Notes under the pieces: generated by a model
Told to the model about the DNA's origin: nothing
Databases searched by the model: none
The model's input: the letters and a program-made list of their open reading frames with translations, nothing else
NCBI GenBank assembly: GCA_022497155.1
Contig: MU385746.1
Location: 1 to 64,000 of the forward strand
Direction: 5' to 3'
DNA: 64,000 nucleotides
From: Whalleya microplaca
Lineage: Eukaryota; Ascomycota; Sordariomycetes; Xylariales; Xylariaceae
In this document: piece after piece, positions 47,720-57,520 of the stretch
Position numbering within the stretch: the stretch's first letter is position 1
Layout: each line of letters begins with the position of its first letter
Translations under genes and position numbers: made by a program

Positions 47720-48004
47720 AATAATCGACTTCACCATTCTGGCCCGAAGTCTGTCGGGGTGTTGCGATAGGAGGAATCGTCTTATTTCGTCTTGTCAGCC
47801 ATGGTTGAGCAAGCGCCTTCGTGCAAGAGATGAACTGTTTGGCTTTCCCACGATGGAGCGTTTCTAGCTTGCTCCCGTGTTCCCGCAACCTGCACCGGGG
47901 AACACCATCCGACAATCTTGGAAACCTTGATGGGCTGGCACGGGGCCACGCAACATGACTCTTTTTGGTGCAACAATCAGCTACATTCTTAACAACAACG
48001 AACG
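47720..48004. other. Short gap, nothing supported
   Basis: A block of about 40 bases here (cccacgatggagcgtttctagcttgc, 47847-47872) resembles tctcacgatggagcatctttagcttgc at 47190-47216, so this and the preceding interval share an old duplicated segment. Confidence 0.4.
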
Positions 48005-49105
48005 CTATTTCTGGTTCACCAGCTTATAATCAATCACGGCCACAAAGGCTTCGTCGCATAGGCCTTCTATGCCTAGTTCGTCGCCGAGCTTCCAGACGGT
48101 CATCGGGACTTCGTAGCCGGGGAGTGACTCCAATTCGTCTTCGTTGATGACCCTCCCTGTGAACAAGGAGTTCTGGGCTAGACCAAAGACCTCGGGTGAG
48201 GTTTGAGGGAGCTTGACGACGAAGATTTGTCGAAGAATGGACAAGATCATCTCCCTCTGAGGCGGAATTGCCGTGGCGTGATACAGCATTCTTATGAGAG
48301 ATGTGATGGCGGATGCAACAACGATGCCGCAAGGAAGGATGTAATGGTCTTCAAAGAATGATATCAGTGAGGTGAGCCTCTGATCGAGATGCTGGAAATA
48401 AGTAAGCTGATATATCGAAGTTCCAGACGAATATGGAGTACAAATTGAAATGAATTTCCTTTGCAAATGGTGCCAGGATATCGTACGCGATCCTAAGTTT
48501 CATTCAAACTGGCTTGTCGTCTACAGCACGGGGCTCTATCCTTCGATTCTCAGAGTTTATTTCACCAGCTATATTGGGTATAGTACCTGATTTTAACAGT
48601 ACATACAAGCTGATGAAGGCCACCTGTCGGGGCACGACAAATACGAAGCTATCACTAGAGACTAGAGTCATGTACTTGCTCTGGCTCGAGCTGTTGTTGA
48701 CAGCCATATTGATGAAGTCTTGGAAAAGTCTCTGATGTGTGAGATATTCCTGGTTAGGCACGGTGCCCGTCCCGCCATTCAAGGCACTGTTGGCGGCCTC
48801 GGCTCTATTACCCGTAAAGACAAAGTACTTTTGCATAACTTTCTTAACGGCGTCGTTAGCCACTTTTGCGCCAGATAAGTGGACGTTCTTGTTTTTGTTT
48901 GCCAGGCTGTAGAAGGCTGTAAATTAGTATAGGGGATCGCGATTAAATATAGGTTACCAACTTGAACTTACAAAGTAGCGCGGACCTTATCTTGGGCTTC
49001 CTTCTCTAAACTTTCCTGAATAACCTCAGGAATGATATCCCAGTTGGTGTCCCGTCGCAACTTTTTGGGTATAGAGGCGACCGATCGGGTCCTTGCTGCA
49101 GCCAT
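48005..49105 (-). CDS. Hypothetical protein with an elongin-C/BTB-like segment
   Basis: A 313-residue model from three exons: 48972-49105, 48587-48906 and 48005-48492. Frame is kept through GTAAGT...CTACAG and a weaker GTACTA...CTTAG intron. The start ATG (49103-49105) opens MAAARTRSVASIPKKL. Residues about 122-145 (YMTLVSSDSFVFVVPRQVA) look like the first strand-helix of elongin C and other Skp1/BTB folds ('YVTLVSSDGFEFVV'). The C-terminal part (TVWKLGDELGIEGLCDEAFVAV) looks like the end helix of fungal BTB proteins. In that family the domain links substrates to cullin ubiquitin ligases. The middle is not clearly BTB, so the model could be a decayed or chimeric gene. The neighbours are repeats, and the gene lies in an accessory-looking stretch. 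Confidence 0.5.
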
Positions 49106-49528
49106 GCAGTCTGCTTGTCGTTTTTGCTGGCTAGCAATCCGGGGACCACGAACGCGTCACCAGCCAGGATTGAATGGCTGCTGCAAAAACCCGAGCGATA
49201 ATAGCCGTTCCCCATTGACAGCCTATGAGCCCCACATAGTGGTGTCTTCTTCTTCCTGCCCCTCGTCCTCTATCTCCTCATACTGGTCCGACGGCACCTT
49301 TAGATGTTCCTCGATGACTGACACGTCGGAGTTGGGTAGAGGAGAGGGTGGTTAGAGCAGGAAGCGGCGCAGCGGCTCCCTGGGCGCTAGTTGTCGACCC
49401 TGCCAGGTCGACAAAGGCTTCCTCTCCCCTCTCTCTTCTCTTAGGGGGGAACCATCAAGCTCGTGTCATTTGGTGACATGTGGACAGACTCTTTGCCTTC
49501 GGATTGATCCCTTGGCTCCCTCATCAAT
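49106..49528. other. Intergenic
   Basis: Upstream flank of the previous gene. It encodes nothing recognised; a diverged echo (acagcctatgagccccacatagtgg, 49217-49241) matches acagcttatgtgcctcacatagtgg at 47559-47583. Confidence 0.4.
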
Positions 49529-49591
49529 GTGTCGACAGGTTGTTGTGCCGACAGGGTAATGTGTCGACAGGTTATCGTGTCGACAAGTAAG
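49529..49591. repeat. Four tandem units built on TGTCGACA palindrome
   Basis: Four units of about 16 bases: tgtgtcgacaggttgt, tgtgccgacagggtaa, tgtgtcgacaggttat and cgtgtcgacaagtaag. Three keep the exact palindrome TGTCGACA and one has a C. Two more GTCGAC cores lie 100-130 bases upstream (about 49395-49415). The spacing (about 1.5 helical turns) and palindromic core look like an array of dimeric protein-binding sites, but it may be only a minisatellite. Confidence 0.7.
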
Positions 49592-49793
49592 CGATAGTGT
49601 CAACCTCTGAGTAGCCTTCTCTAGTATATCCAGGCATCTCTATCCTTCCAACCTCAGTTGATCATCTAGGTGTGGCGAACATTGTTCAGCCCACTTAGGA
49701 ACTCCATACGGTAGTTCAATGATCGAGCAAACGTGTGGTCGCATTTCTGGACCACAAAATGATATAGTTGGCTAGACTTCGTCTAAGGCTCTT

Positions 49794-49882
49794 CTATAGC
49801 GAATGTGATAAACATGTTAGTTTGATATCCTAACCACGCGACAAGTAATGAATTCACATGGAATAAGCACGGGATAACTTAC
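49794..49882 (-). repeat. Introner-like intron, copy 2
   Basis: 89 bases on the minus strand, GTAAGTTATCCCGTGCTTATTCCA ... AAACTAACATGTTTATCAC-ATTCGCTATAG. It shares CCGTGCT.ATTCCA with copy 3 and CTAACATGTTTAT with copy 1. The exons around it are not recognised. Confidence 0.65.
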
Positions 49883-50073
49883 CTGAGGGTTGATGATGAG
49901 GCCACCTCATGCACCATCTATTTAGTCCTCATCACTGTCTTCCGTGTCTCATGGTTGTCCTAGTTCTCGTCTCAAGACATTTTGAAAGGCACAGACAACT
50001 TTCAAAACTACCAACTCTTTTCTATCCCCTTTTGTGCCCTATCCACTTCTAGTGGCACAAATGGTTCTGATCA

Positions 50074-50158
50074 CTGGAGTAATAAACACATTAGTCAACT
50101 GTCTGATCCATGTAATTATAGCAATAATTACGGTGGAATAATAGCACGGAAAACTTAC
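50074..50158 (-). repeat. Introner-like intron, copy 3
   Basis: 85 bases on the minus strand, GTAAGTTTTCCGTGCTATTATTCCA ... GACTAATGTGTTTATTACTCCAG. It lies in an otherwise open minus-strand frame (50039-50539), whose upstream part reads THRFTLNPSGDLGLHEYQRL before the donor. Confidence 0.65.
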
Positions 50159-50258
50159 TAGTCTCTGGTATTCATGCAAGCCTAAATCTCCGGAGGGATT
50201 CAGGGTGAAGCGATGAGTCACGACCCCCCAAATGAGTGTTCCACTCCCGACATTACTC

Positions 50259-50294
50259 GCCTTTCGCCCACTTCTCGTCAAAGAGGGCGAAGGC
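50259..50294. repeat. Inverted repeat GCCTTtCGCCC / GGGCGAAGGC
   Basis: A 10-bp stem with one bulged T and a 15-base loop. First of a series of inverted repeats extending to 52259. Confidence 0.6.
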
Positions 50295-50387
50295 CCGGTC
50301 GAGCGACGACGGCACCACTGCCTACGGCAAACCACTGGGGTCAGAGGTAGGACGGCCAGTTCAGCCGGGCGGCGCACGATCGGTCGG

Positions 50388-50410
50388 CCTCTGTGCGATG
50401 CGCGCAGAGG
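50388..50410. repeat. Inverted repeat CCTCTGTGCG-atg-CGCGCAGAGG
   Basis: A 10-bp stem (one G-U pair) with a 3-base loop, within a GC-rich stretch that is open in three frames but has no recognisable product. Confidence 0.6.
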
Positions 50411-50969
50411 CTTCTGTTCGGCGGTCAGAGCCAAAGTCAGCAGCCGGGGTCGCGAGGGACCAGCAGCGAATGAGTCGTCGTCAGAGGCGGCGGCGGTGGG
50501 ACCTCCCGGGAGAGCGCGACCGAGCTCGAGATATGACAAATCTGCTGGTCGGCTTCCAGGTTAATTGAAGAACAATTACAAGCGTCTTCATGAAGAGGCA
50601 ACCCAAGCAACTAGGTTACCGGAAACCTTTTACTAGGGCTACCTTCAATACTATTCTTGCTGATCGGCTCTCCATCTTGTTTTGTCTCTTCATGCTCTTC
50701 GGTTTTCCTGCCACAGTCTGTATTCTGTCTCCTCCGTCTCGCCCTTCGCTTCATTTGGTGATACACATTGCTGGCTTGTTGTGGTCGATGTGCTCTCGCA
50801 ACCACTGGTCAAGTCAGTTTTCCCTTCTTGTTGCTGCTGCTGTTGTTGTACGAATCGGAATCGGGTTCTAGATACCTCGTTCTCTTATTAGTCGCCATGA
50901 CTTGTCCGATGATTCGAGACCATTGACCTTGCCCTCAAGTTTTTTGATTTCTTTAAGGTTAGGGTTACA

Positions 50970-51101
50970 GAATCTACCTGCAAATACAGGCGAACATGTA
51001 CCGGAAGAACAGAACACGCAATAGATGCGTATTCTCCTTTTCCGGTAGATGCGTGTTCTCTTCTTCCGGTACATGCTCGCCTGTGTTTGCAGGTAGATTC
51101 T
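50970..51101. repeat. Foldback 1: 52-bp inverted repeat
   Basis: The left arm 50970-51020 and right arm 51050-51101 are reverse complements with about four mismatches (gaatctacctgcaaatacag...ccggaagaacagaacacgca). The loop is about 29 bases. It lies inside the coding part of the zinc-finger fragment and encodes the Glu-Asn repeat. Confidence 0.88.
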
Positions 51102-51411
51102 TGTTACCGCGATAGCCGGGGCCACTATCATCGCGCTTTCGCGACTCACGCTCACGTAGCTCGATTGACCGAACCCGCACGGGCACGAAGCTTTGGCGAT
51201 GGGAAGACATCGTTCCATCGTTCTTGTATAGTTTGCCGCATACGGTACATCTAACGGGGCCCAGCGGATCCCCTTCTTCATGATGTTCGGCGTACGTATG
51301 CTGTCGAAGAGCTTCTGCATTCTTGAACGTCTCGCCGCATTCAGCACATGTTCTTTTCGGGCTCGTTCTCGCTCTGGCCGGAGCCGAGTGACTGTCCCGT
51401 CCAAGAGTTGC
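50974..51411 (-). pseudogene. C2H2 zinc-finger fragment
   Basis: On the minus strand a 145-codon open stretch, with no start codon before the zinc fingers (the first in-frame ATG is at 51210), encodes a C2H2 finger C-x2-C-x12-H-x4-H (CAECGETFKNAEALRQHTYAEH) and a second one, CTVCGKLYKNDGTMSSH, that lacks its last His. A charged Arg/Glu-rich stretch (RSIELRERESRKRDD) and a Glu-Asn repeat (GEHVPEEENTHLPEKENTHL) follow, then a stop. The upstream side opens only after a TAA at 51412-51414 in the loop of a foldback. The finger exon end is repeated in inverse orientation on the plus strand (51441-51510). Such fingers usually bind nucleic acid. It appears to be a broken gene fragment rather than a functional gene. 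Confidence 0.6.
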
Positions 51412-51510
51412 TTAGCGTTGAAGGACGGATGGGATGGGGAGGACAGTCACTCGGCTCCGGCCAGAGCGAGAACGAGCCCGAAAAGAACATGTGCCGAATG
51501 CGGCGAGACG
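51328..51510. repeat. Foldback 2: 70-bp near-perfect inverted repeat
   Basis: The left arm 51328-51397 and right arm 51441-51510 are reverse complements with one mismatch in 70. The 43-base loop (51398-51440) can pair further (cgtcc...ggacg). Both arms encode the RTCAECGET zinc-finger start, on opposite strands. A third partial copy (gccgagtgactgtcc) follows at 51521-51535 in the orientation of the left arm. The near identity implies a recent origin. Confidence 0.93.
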
Positions 51511-51609
51511 GTAAGAAACGGCCGAGTGACTGTCCTCTAGGCCGGCGTTGGCCATCATCCCGGACGATCCGGTAGCGACATTTTGGCGCTAGCCGCTTCG
51601 GCAGTGGCA

Positions 51610-52259
51610 GTTCTCGCAAGAACTCAGCAGGTCCACCTAGCTTTGGTGGACCGCGTTATACGCCCTTGCTTGGGGTGGCAAGATCCCGGTCGAAGTGGTG
51701 AGTGAGTTTCGGGATTGGAAAAAGTGGTATATTCAGCTGTATCCTACAGCTTGTAGATGTGGATCTGGATGTCCCAGACCTGGTCGACATGCTTGAAGTG
51801 CAGGCGCTGCTCGCTCAGATTGCCCTTATCTTGACAGGGCTATCATAGCGAAGACAGCCTGGCTATGCTATGAGCCAAAGCGGTACTCGGGATGATCGAT
51901 TGGACTTCCCGAGCCGCCTCGACTGTGAGAGCCTTCTGCTTCACCTCCTCCTCGAGAGCGGCTCGCTTGGCCATCTAGGCCTCGATAATGGCAGCATTAG
52001 CCTCGATCGTAGCAGCGTTCTGCTTCACCTCCTTCACGAGAGTGGTCCACAATACCGTGGTCTATGACTTGATCAAGGTCATAGATGAATTTCCTGAGAA
52101 ATAGCGGTCCAAGTCGCGTCTGTTCGCGACTTGGAAGCTTTATTGGGAAGTTTGTTAAAGCTTCCATGGTGGGTCGGACGGCTTGTCCACGTCCACCCAC
52201 ATCTGCAAGCTGTGGGTGCCATGGTGGCGACAAGCTAACATCTTTCCATCGGAAAGATG
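51610..52259. repeat. Cluster of perfect short hairpins
   Basis: Within 650 bases I count at least nine perfect inverted repeats with short loops: 51610-51623 (5 bp), 51630-51652 (GGTCCACC, 8 bp), 51735-51751 (AGCTGTA, 7 bp), 51843-51873 (TCATAGC, 7 bp), 52061-52085 (TCTATGAC, 8 bp), 52109-52134 (CCAAGTCGCG, 10 bp), 52133-52165 (GGAAGCTT, 8 bp), 52194-52218 (CACCCACA, 8 bp) and 52239-52259 (CATCTTTCC, 9 bp). They follow one another without overlap or nearly so. A minus-strand coding relic with Ala/Glu/Lys heptad-like sequence (VKQNAATIEANAAIIEA, then a TAG, then MAKRAALEEEVKQKALTVEAARE) lies at about 51900-52045. I do not know a family for this arrangement. Confidence 0.7.
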
Positions 52260-54232
52260 GGCGGGTAGGTATATACCTTTTCACACTCTGTATGTGCTCA
52301 ATAATGGGGAGCTCAAAGGTGTGAAGGTGTCGACTAGAGCGACATGAATCCCGCGAAAGGCTGACAACTCTTTATGTCAGTCCATTTCCTGCTACCTTCA
52401 AATTCAGAGACAGCCGCAGCCACGGCGGAACCGAGCGCCACTATCATGACCACTCGAGTCAAGTCAAGACCAATATTGGCTCTATATGAGGTTCGGAGGC
52501 GTTGAGTCCGCGACAAGCAGGCGGCCAGTAGCCAAAGAATGTGCCAAGTGCATCGCTGGCTTGTCTTTCTTGGGTATTGTGGACAACTATATATTCAGCC
52601 ATGGCACAGTCAGCCTGCTTTGGAAGCCACAAAGTGCATTGTGCTGGTTGTCCACTATCTCTTGCACCCCTCGTAATTGTGAGGATGACTAGTGTCTGGT
52701 GCTGGTGCCCCTCCATTTCCAGTTTTGTCGACTAGCGATACTGGTCGACAAGAAATGACTCTCATTGCCCGCGTTTAGGTTTTTGCGAGGCAGTCCGTCC
52801 CAGCCCCATGCCATTGTTATTGAGAGTGAGTGACAAAAGCTTCGGCAAGGGCCCCTTTGTTCGGAGCCATCGAGTGCGGTTTCCTCTTGGAACCAGCTTT
52901 GGCAGTTGTCATTCAAAACTTGTAATATAGGTAGTGCTATTACAAGAATAGATCCACCAAGCCCCGTAGCTTATGCCTCCCTCCTTATCATCAGCTCCCA
53001 CGCTGCGTGCTATGTAGCCCGACCGATGCGGGCAAAGACGGCATGGTGGGCCAGTCCGTCATGGATCGGTGGGGTGTTGCTGTGGTCCAGGAGACCCAGC
53101 CGAGGGCTTACCCCGTTCGATCTCCGCTACCTCTTCCGCAGGCAGAGATCGATCACCGGGGGCCTCTAGGTCTCCCTATTGCATGACTTAGGTGTAGTCC
53201 CTAGTCGATGCGATGAGTATTCAAGGTCTCGCTTGGTGCGAATCTGCCCAAAAGACGAAGATGGCACAGTTGTGCTTCTTCAGCCGGGCCGTAGCGTTAT
53301 TCGGATTTCCGGTCTGCGTGGTATTCGCAAGGGTATCAGCTCGACCAAGGATGTAAGAAATAAGCATCCAGACGTCTTTCGTTTCACGATTCAGTCTATT
53401 ATGAGAGTAGTTTACTCCCGAGACACGTCCAGGAGGACGCTGGTTGACTCTCTCCAAGTTACGTTCACGATATGGCCCAGAAATATGCCGCTGGAGCCAT
53501 TTGTAACCCCTGGATGGGGAAGTGAGGTGAACTTGGTTGTGACAGGTTCACCCCCAGAAGCAACCGCCTCGGAATCCACCGTTCCAGCAACAACAGCCTC
53601 TATATTGAACGAGGTCGAATGGAAGCTGGAGCGTGAGATGGTTGACGGTGGGTGAAACCGAAACCGTTCTGAAAGCCGCCCAACTTCTAGCAAGAATGTT
53701 GGTGGGGATGGCGCCCATCATCTAGGATAGGTATAGTTGTCCACACCGACAAGGGTGGACCTACCAGTCCGAAATTGCAACGCCGCATACAGTAGTTTGT
53801 AGAGGCTACTAGTGACAAAGGAGGCTAGATCTCCAGTATTGTAGAATGAAGAGAGCGACAACTGCTCGAGCGCGATCAACTCGCCCTTGAGCTGGTGCTG
53901 CATAGTCGTGGAAGTCCTTTCTACTGACTTTGGCTTCTATGATCCTCGAGACAGACCAATATCGTCATCCAGCAGAAGTCCAATCTTCCAGCTGTTGGGT
54001 TTCCGTCAAGGGTAGAAAGGGCAAAATAAAAAGGTATCTCCAAGTAGAGAATGATACCTGAGGCGTGTAACTTCTTGAGCTTATTGCTGAGAAGCTAAGT
54101 AATCATTGTGGTATATGCGCATCTGGGTTTCACCCCATCGCAGGGCTGGTGGTATTTGTGGCACTGGTCACATGCCTGTCCGACTCTAGGTTTATTCACC
54201 GCCGACGATTCGCTCACTCCAGTTTGGTCCAA
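52260..54232. other. Intergenic
   Basis: About 2 kb without a supported gene. The longest frame, 53179-53655 plus (158 codons, MHDLGVV...), has no recognisable motifs. Confidence 0.4.
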
Positions 54233-54758
54233 CCCATGACCAAGGTTGTAATCCACTCCACGCTAATCCACGCGTGGGCCACTTTGTGGGAGCCACTCCA
54301 CTCCATTCCACTCCATCTGACCTTGCTGCTGACTAATCCACGTCCACTTGAAGCCCTCGTGGGTGGAAGTGGGTGGGTGGGTGGACTAACTGTGGAGTTG
54401 GAGGTCTGCTATTAGTAATTACTAGCAAAATTAATTACTGATTTTCCTAACAGGTATTATGGCTGATAGCTGTGGCTGATATATGGCTGACAGCTATGGC
54501 TGATATATGGCTGACAGCTGTGGCTGATATATGGCTGACAGCTGTGGCTGATTGTGGCTGGTATACGCCTCCCTTATGGCTAATATACGCCTTAAATCTG
54601 TGGCTATTTCACGTCCACTTTATGGCCACCCACTCCATATAACCTCCTAGTGGATCCACTTAGCCCATTCCACATAAGTCTATGGTGGATTAAAGTCCAC
54701 CCATTCCATATGAGTGGCTGGTGGAGTGGGTGGAGTGGATTACAACCCTGCCCATGAC
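54233..54758. mobile_element. hAT-type MITE with exact 8-bp target duplication
   Basis: The element spans 54241-54750 (510 bp). The flanking octamer CCCATGAC is present on both sides (54233-54240 and 54751-54758), perfect and in direct orientation. The ends are inverted: left CAAGGTTGTAATCCACTCCAC and right (reverse) CAGGGTTGTAATCCACTCCAC, 20/21 identical. An 8-bp duplication and CA-R-G-G ends are typical of the hAT superfamily. Internally there are many TCCAC/GTGGA motifs near both ends in opposite orientations, possible transposase-binding subterminal repeats, and a 24-bp tandem array. There is no transposase coding capacity, so it would depend on a helper elsewhere. The intact target duplication suggests a fairly recent insertion. 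Confidence 0.93.
54460..54562. repeat. 24-bp tandem repeat inside the MITE
   Basis: About four units of atggctgacagctgtggctgatat, nearly identical, in the middle of the hAT MITE. Confidence 0.9.
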
Positions 54759-57399
54759 TGAGGTGGGAAGGCTTGCCGTTGGTGCCGTGCGAATTATGTT
54801 GCACGGCATTGCCCTCGTGGACGAGGTCTCCCTGCGGACCACACTTGGATGGGAGAAAATGGCAGTTGAAGTACACCATGACGGGTGCGAGTCTTTCGGA
54901 GAAAAGCGTGTTTTCGTGTTGTGGCCGGAGGCATCATTTGTATAATAGTGTGTGATTGAGATAGGTGTTGGGTGGTATTGAATCTGTGCCGCTTATCTAA
55001 TTAGTCAATCAGCTTCATTACTGGATAAGTATACGATTTAAATACTTCGAGGCCACAAGCAGAAGTAGTATTGCAACCCCTGCTGGTGTCGCTTCAGCGA
55101 AGCTTACTTACCTCTGAGCAGGTGTTTTCTTACGTCAAACTTCTGTGCGGGTTACAGAAGTGCTTTTTCGCAGATAAATTGCTTCTCCTAAATTCATCTG
55201 TTAGTAACTTAATTAGAGAGTATATTGTGTCTGGATATGATAATAACGCCATCACACTCAAGCAGTCTGTGCGTGGGCATCTTGGGGAAAGGAGGAAGGT
55301 TAATAGTGCAGAATTCAGGCCCCGATCAATCCACCTAGCAGCTAGACATTACTTCTGAGGGGCTCGAGACCGATGGGATGTCAGAATAACTGGACTGGTG
55401 TGTACAAAGGTTTTGTTGGGGGGAGAGGAGGGAAGAGGGCATAGTAACAGTGGTCATTGTGGTGTGGATGTCAGTGTATATGATCATGGTGGGGTAAAAT
55501 GATTATCAATATCAAGAAAAGAAACATATCGTTAGGAAATTGACAATCTTACCAAGTAGCAGCTCAATAATAGAAGGATAGCAGCTGCGAACACCTATCT
55601 CTATATTCTCGACATTCGCGACAGGATCGCTGTTCGTCCAGAGTGGGATTTGACCACTAAGGCGGTTTTGGGTAAAGTAAAATAGATTGTACCTCCAGTT
55701 GGCGAATGTGCAACGCATCTTGGGTCTGTCGACAGCGCCCTGTGGTAAAACTATAGATCAGTATACTGCCACACCAGCACGGGGAGGATTGCATCAAGGT
55801 AGAGCTCGTATATTACCTAGACCGCTTGCCGACACGTAAGTATCGCGAGATAGTCGGTGTTGATGAAACCTTCATTGACACTAAAAGTTATCAGTTTCCA
55901 AAACCTAATAAGAGAAAACGGATGTTCATTCGAGCAAGGTTTGCGTTGTGTATACTAACCAAATGTCATGTGGTGTTGGTTTTGTGGTGGTGTAGAATTT
56001 TTTACTAAGGACATTTTGAAAGTTAGCATAACAGGAATTAATGCGGCAAATGTAATAAATGTAATCACAGGAGTAGAAAAGAAGTATGACCCAGTACCTT
56101 AAGAGACCAGTCTTTCTAGTCGATCATGCGAACTGGCATTGGACTCTCCCGTTCCAATGTTCATGTCAGCCAAGAGCAATGGCGGAGAGGGTATGGGAGA
56201 GTATTCAATGTGCTGGTGAGGTGTGTTCAACAGCCTGATAGCGGTGTGCGCTTGAGCTAGGAATCAATGGAGAAGTCTTTCGCTTCAAGTTGAAGGCTTG
56301 TGCAGATACTGCAGATACAGCAAAGTCAGCAGGTTGGTCCGATGGTGACAGAACGCGGTGGCTTGATGGAAGGGCTTTTACTAACGCGACGCACAAAACA
56401 GCTTATAACATGCTTGAAGTGAGAAGGCGAAGGTGTTTACCTTGGATGCTGTGAGGTATTTTGGCCATGATGGAATAGATTTGTGTATATCCAAGTATTA
56501 AATATGCCAGAAGGCAAGTAAAATAAAACACACCTTAGGTATTGACACCTGAAGGGGTTGAGGATTTTATCCAGTGGTGTAGAATGTGAGGGAAGAAGAT
56601 GTATGTTGAAAGTATGGAGGGGAGGAAATTTTTTTTTGGAAGAGAGAGGGGGGGGGGCCGGTATATATACCTTAGTCTGTAGGATCGTGATGATTGCTGC
56701 CTTTGGCATGAGCAGTTGCCTTCTTTTATCTCTGTTTGTGGCCGCGGAGACTTATTGCGGATCCATATAGTCATCTCGGCCAGTCAAAGGGGTTATCACA
56801 TAGGAAGCATGACTCAAACCTATCCTCATAAGGGCAGGAACAGTCATTAATGCGGAGAAGGTAAGAATTGATTATTGGACAGGCAATTGTATCAATCACA
56901 AGAACTTCAGCTATGTTGAAAGTTTACAGGCGTACTCGCCTTGCCAAATGAACTCCAGTGTGCAGGGATTCATGCATGCTCCGCATATGATGTCGTGACT
57001 TTAGTACCTGCCAAAATACTTTTATTTTATTACAACAAAGAAGCCAAAGCGAGGCAGGAGTGCGTATTGTCAGGTTCACGTCGACTAAAAATAATTTGTG
57101 CGTAAAAGTTATACATATCACCCAACTGTAGTGGGGTTTTAGCCAACTAGGCATTCGTAACTCCTATAAGATAAAGCATCCATATAAATTTGTAAAGACT
57201 CAAGTAAAAAGACACATCTCCAACGTTCTTACATACATTGGTTAAAGTAAGTTTCTGAGCTATAACGCCTGACAGATTGTGTACAACAGATAATCACTTT
57301 TGTACAAGGCTTGACCATTTATAAGATTAGTTTATAGCTCATCAAGTGGGCATATAACATATGTACCAGTATCCTAACAGGGCCTTTACAAGTAACATT
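54759..57399. other. Intergenic / relics
   Basis: 2.6 kb. Nothing is firmly supported. The plus frame at about 55826-55950 reads RKYREIVGVDETFIDTK, which has a faint transposase flavour (D-E-T after a Val/Ile strand), but the flanks do not follow any DDE family I know. 56630-56660 has a purine run (gagagaggggggggggg). Confidence 0.4.
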
Positions 57400-57520
57400 T
57401 GTCAATATGGGACAAAGCAGTGAGGACCATAGTGGCTTGATTGGTGCAATGTGAAGCTATTGGAGGGCAGAGCCCTCTTTATATGCTTTATATGCATATA
57501 CAGACACATAGGCCTGTACT
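57400..57520 (+). mobile_element. Diverged LTR-like fragment, sibling of 58625-58789
   Basis: It begins TGTCAATATGGGACAAAG and continues alignable with the minus strand of 58625-58789 (cttgattgg...gcaatgtg.agctat, ...ataggcctgtac). The 3' end is not identifiable and no target duplication was found, so it is truncated or strongly diverged. Confidence 0.6.

Noticed and set aside
53179..53655. 158-codon plus-strand frame
   Set aside because: No recognisable motif, no clear promoter or splice context; a long minus frame overlaps as well. Left out of the gene list.
55826..56008. Frame with VDETFID resembling a DDE transposase strand
   Set aside because: Only seven residues look alike; no other catalytic region is found around it.
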